Shown here piece by piece: positions 62,690 to 64,000 of a stretch of 64,000 nt of DNA. Position 1 is the first letter of the stretch; every line of letters begins with the position of its first letter. The translations under genes and the position numbers were made by a program. This DNA comes from Hippopus hippopus (Eukaryota > Mollusca > Bivalvia > Cardiida > Cardiidae). The notes beneath the pieces were generated by a model, which had not been told where the DNA came from, searched no databases, and was given only the letters and a program-made list of their open reading frames with translations. The stretch is taken from contig OX328112.1 of the NCBI GenBank assembly GCA_946811185.2, forward strand, positions 35,643,823-35,707,822. The letters are read 5' to 3'.

Positions 62690-63155
62690 ATGGTGTTTAA
62701 CACTGTTTTTAACGTTCTTTTAGTTATATCACGGCCATAAGTGTACCTGTTAATGCTATCCTGTTTTGCTTTTTTTTTTTATACTATACTATACTTTTTT
62801 ATACTTCTTTCAATGTTCAAGTCACATCACGGCCATAAGTGAACATATCTATGTTTTCCTTTTTTTCATAGTAGTACTTTTTTCAACGTTCAAGGTATAT
62901 CATTGCCATAAGTGAACATCTATGCTTTCCTCGAATTTCTTATACTAATACTTCGCACAATATTATCCCAATCCACGGGCTGCATCCCCGCAAAACGTTG
63001 TTGAGACAATATTCAGCAGTGGGGGGGGGGGATTGAACCCCTGTCTCAGTTACTATCATCAGCCCTCGGAAAGAAATTAGCCAAGCTATGGAATCGAACC
63101 AGCGACCCTCTGGTTTCAAGCACTGTGAGTTACCGACTGAGCAACCTTGCAAGAC
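62690..63155 (-). mobile_element. SINE-B with triplicated tail segment
   Basis: Head (box A TGCTCAGTCGG, box B GGTTCGATTCC) and body are present. The segment TATCACGGCCATAAGTG with its flank occurs three times at about 62735, 62823 and 62893. Longer than other copies for that reason. Confidence 0.8.
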
Positions 63156-63664
63156 TCTCGAAGCAGAGACTGGGCAGACTAAGATCAGTGTAAATGGAAC
63201 CATAACCACCCTCGGGAGCCGAATCAGCTTTGCCAGAGCCTGAGCACAGAATGTCTTAACAACTGAGCCAAAACGAATTCCTTGAAAACCTTAAAACAGT
63301 TTCCTATGTATAGAGTTGCGGTTCTTCGTGCCCGTTTCGGGACTAAAAGTTAGATGAAAATGGAGTAAAACACCATTTAAACAAACAAATATTTAAAAAA
63401 AAAAACAATGCAGGAAGGAAAAACGCTGGTATCTAAACTTTCAGTTTAAACTTTTGCGGCTGTACAGTGCGAGGGGGTAGTAAGAAGACCTAAAATCATC
63501 ATGTTCAATATAACGAAGTCAGTAATAATGCGTAAGTAGCGTGCGAACATCTAGTTAGACTTCAGCTTGGCTGGTTTACCTCTTCGACCGCAAAGGAGTT
63601 GAAACGAATACTGTCAGTCAGTTAGCATTGTCCGATCGTGGCTATTACAATGCAGTTTTGACTG
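63156..63664. other. No gene recognised
   Basis: A tail-like GGAGTAAAACACCATTT at about 63361 suggests a further SINE relic; otherwise empty. Confidence 0.4.
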
Positions 63665-63830
63665 GATTGTCTTTCAAGTATCGGAAAGTGTAGATCAAGA
63701 TCAGACTGTACGTTCTGTGCAGTCTGATCTTGATCTACACTGTCCGCAAAAACGTAGGTATCACAATTAAGACCAGGATTAGAATTCATGTTCTGTGCAG
63801 TCTAATCTTAATCTATACTGTCCGCGAAAA
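63665..63830 (+). mobile_element. Two tandem HP1 cores
   Basis: First hairpin 63680-63752 is complete. A second partial one at about 63765-63828 repeats TTCTGTGCAGTCTAATCTTA and ACTGTCCGCGAAAA. Confidence 0.7.
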
Positions 63831-63975
63831 GCATCTGATGTTGTCCTTAGTTTGTTAAAAGTTATGGAAAGGGGTTTAAGAATTTCTTCCATCAAAACAT
63901 AATTAACAGATTTAGATAAGCGGAAACATCGGCAAAAATTATGTACTGCACATAGCCAGGAATATACGATGATGC

Positions 63976-64000
63976 CAAGCTGACTCACTCACTCACTCAC
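63976..64000. repeat. CACT microsatellite at right edge
   Basis: GACTCACTCACTCACTCAC, open at the window edge. Confidence 0.85.

Overview
The window is eukaryotic, repeat-dominated DNA, most likely from a bivalve mollusc (probably a heterodont). The evidence is AT-rich intron-like sequence, canonical GT/AG splice sites, three exons of a Wnt10-type gene, many tRNA-headed SINEs ending in CAATCAATCA, and a dense crowd of short palindromic non-autonomous DNA transposons. The species assignment is inference from sequence style. There are no operons, rRNA genes, bona fide tRNA genes or CRISPR arrays.

Genes. A partial tyrosine-recombinase reading frame runs off the left edge (2-295, +). The one recognisable cellular gene is Wnt10 on the minus strand. 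Exons at 41579-41844, 39921-40061 and 37372-37689 (stop) encode the last 240 or so residues, with phase-0 junctions between them. The N-terminal exons (signal peptide and first cysteines) were not found at higher coordinates and may lie beyond 64000. A few other single open exons with good splice signals (31894-32112, 18176-18250, 21789-21886, all minus) look plausible but match nothing I know.

Repeats, with working names used below. HP1: about 204 bp, flanked by TTAA, with a central hairpin built on GATCAGACTGCAC. HP2: about 265 bp, ends like GAGCCATGCTCTGGCAAAAG, with a central GC hairpin. HP3: about 261 bp, ends like GGCCTGCAACACGCGAAAAG, with two GC hairpins. HP4: about 221 bp, flanked by TTAA, with a central hairpin built on GGAGAAAATGCTGGT. 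CP5 and CP6: 400-530 bp composites of a body plus a long hairpin. D8 and D10: dispersed repeats. P9: a near-perfect 190 bp palindrome. M11 and M12: TTAA-flanked inverted-repeat elements. SINE-A carries a conserved central block, while SINE-B, -C, -D and -E have different tRNA-like heads but one shared 3' tail. Single elements include a TA-flanked mariner-like MITE (4097-4320), a Harbinger-like element (30663-31160), a GC-rich foldback (54964-55568) and a possible solo LTR (28206-28802).

Layout. 0-1.5 kb: recombinase fragment, inverted repeat with an NRF-1-like site, M11. 3.2-31 kb: scattered MITEs and SINEs, three CP5 copies and three CP6 copies. 31-34 kb: possible exon, then an array of CCAAT-box-bearing tandem units. 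37-42 kb: Wnt10, whose introns and 3' flank are packed with nested elements. 45-50 kb: microsatellites and minisatellites in a purine-rich tract. 53.6-54.4 kb: tandem segmental duplication. 60.7-63.8 kb: cluster of six HP1 copies, one pair head to head. Nested insertions with clear target-site duplications give a relative history. SINE-A entered HP4 and SINE-B, SINE-D entered beside SINE-C, SINE-C entered HP4, HP3 entered HP2, and M12 entered HP4.
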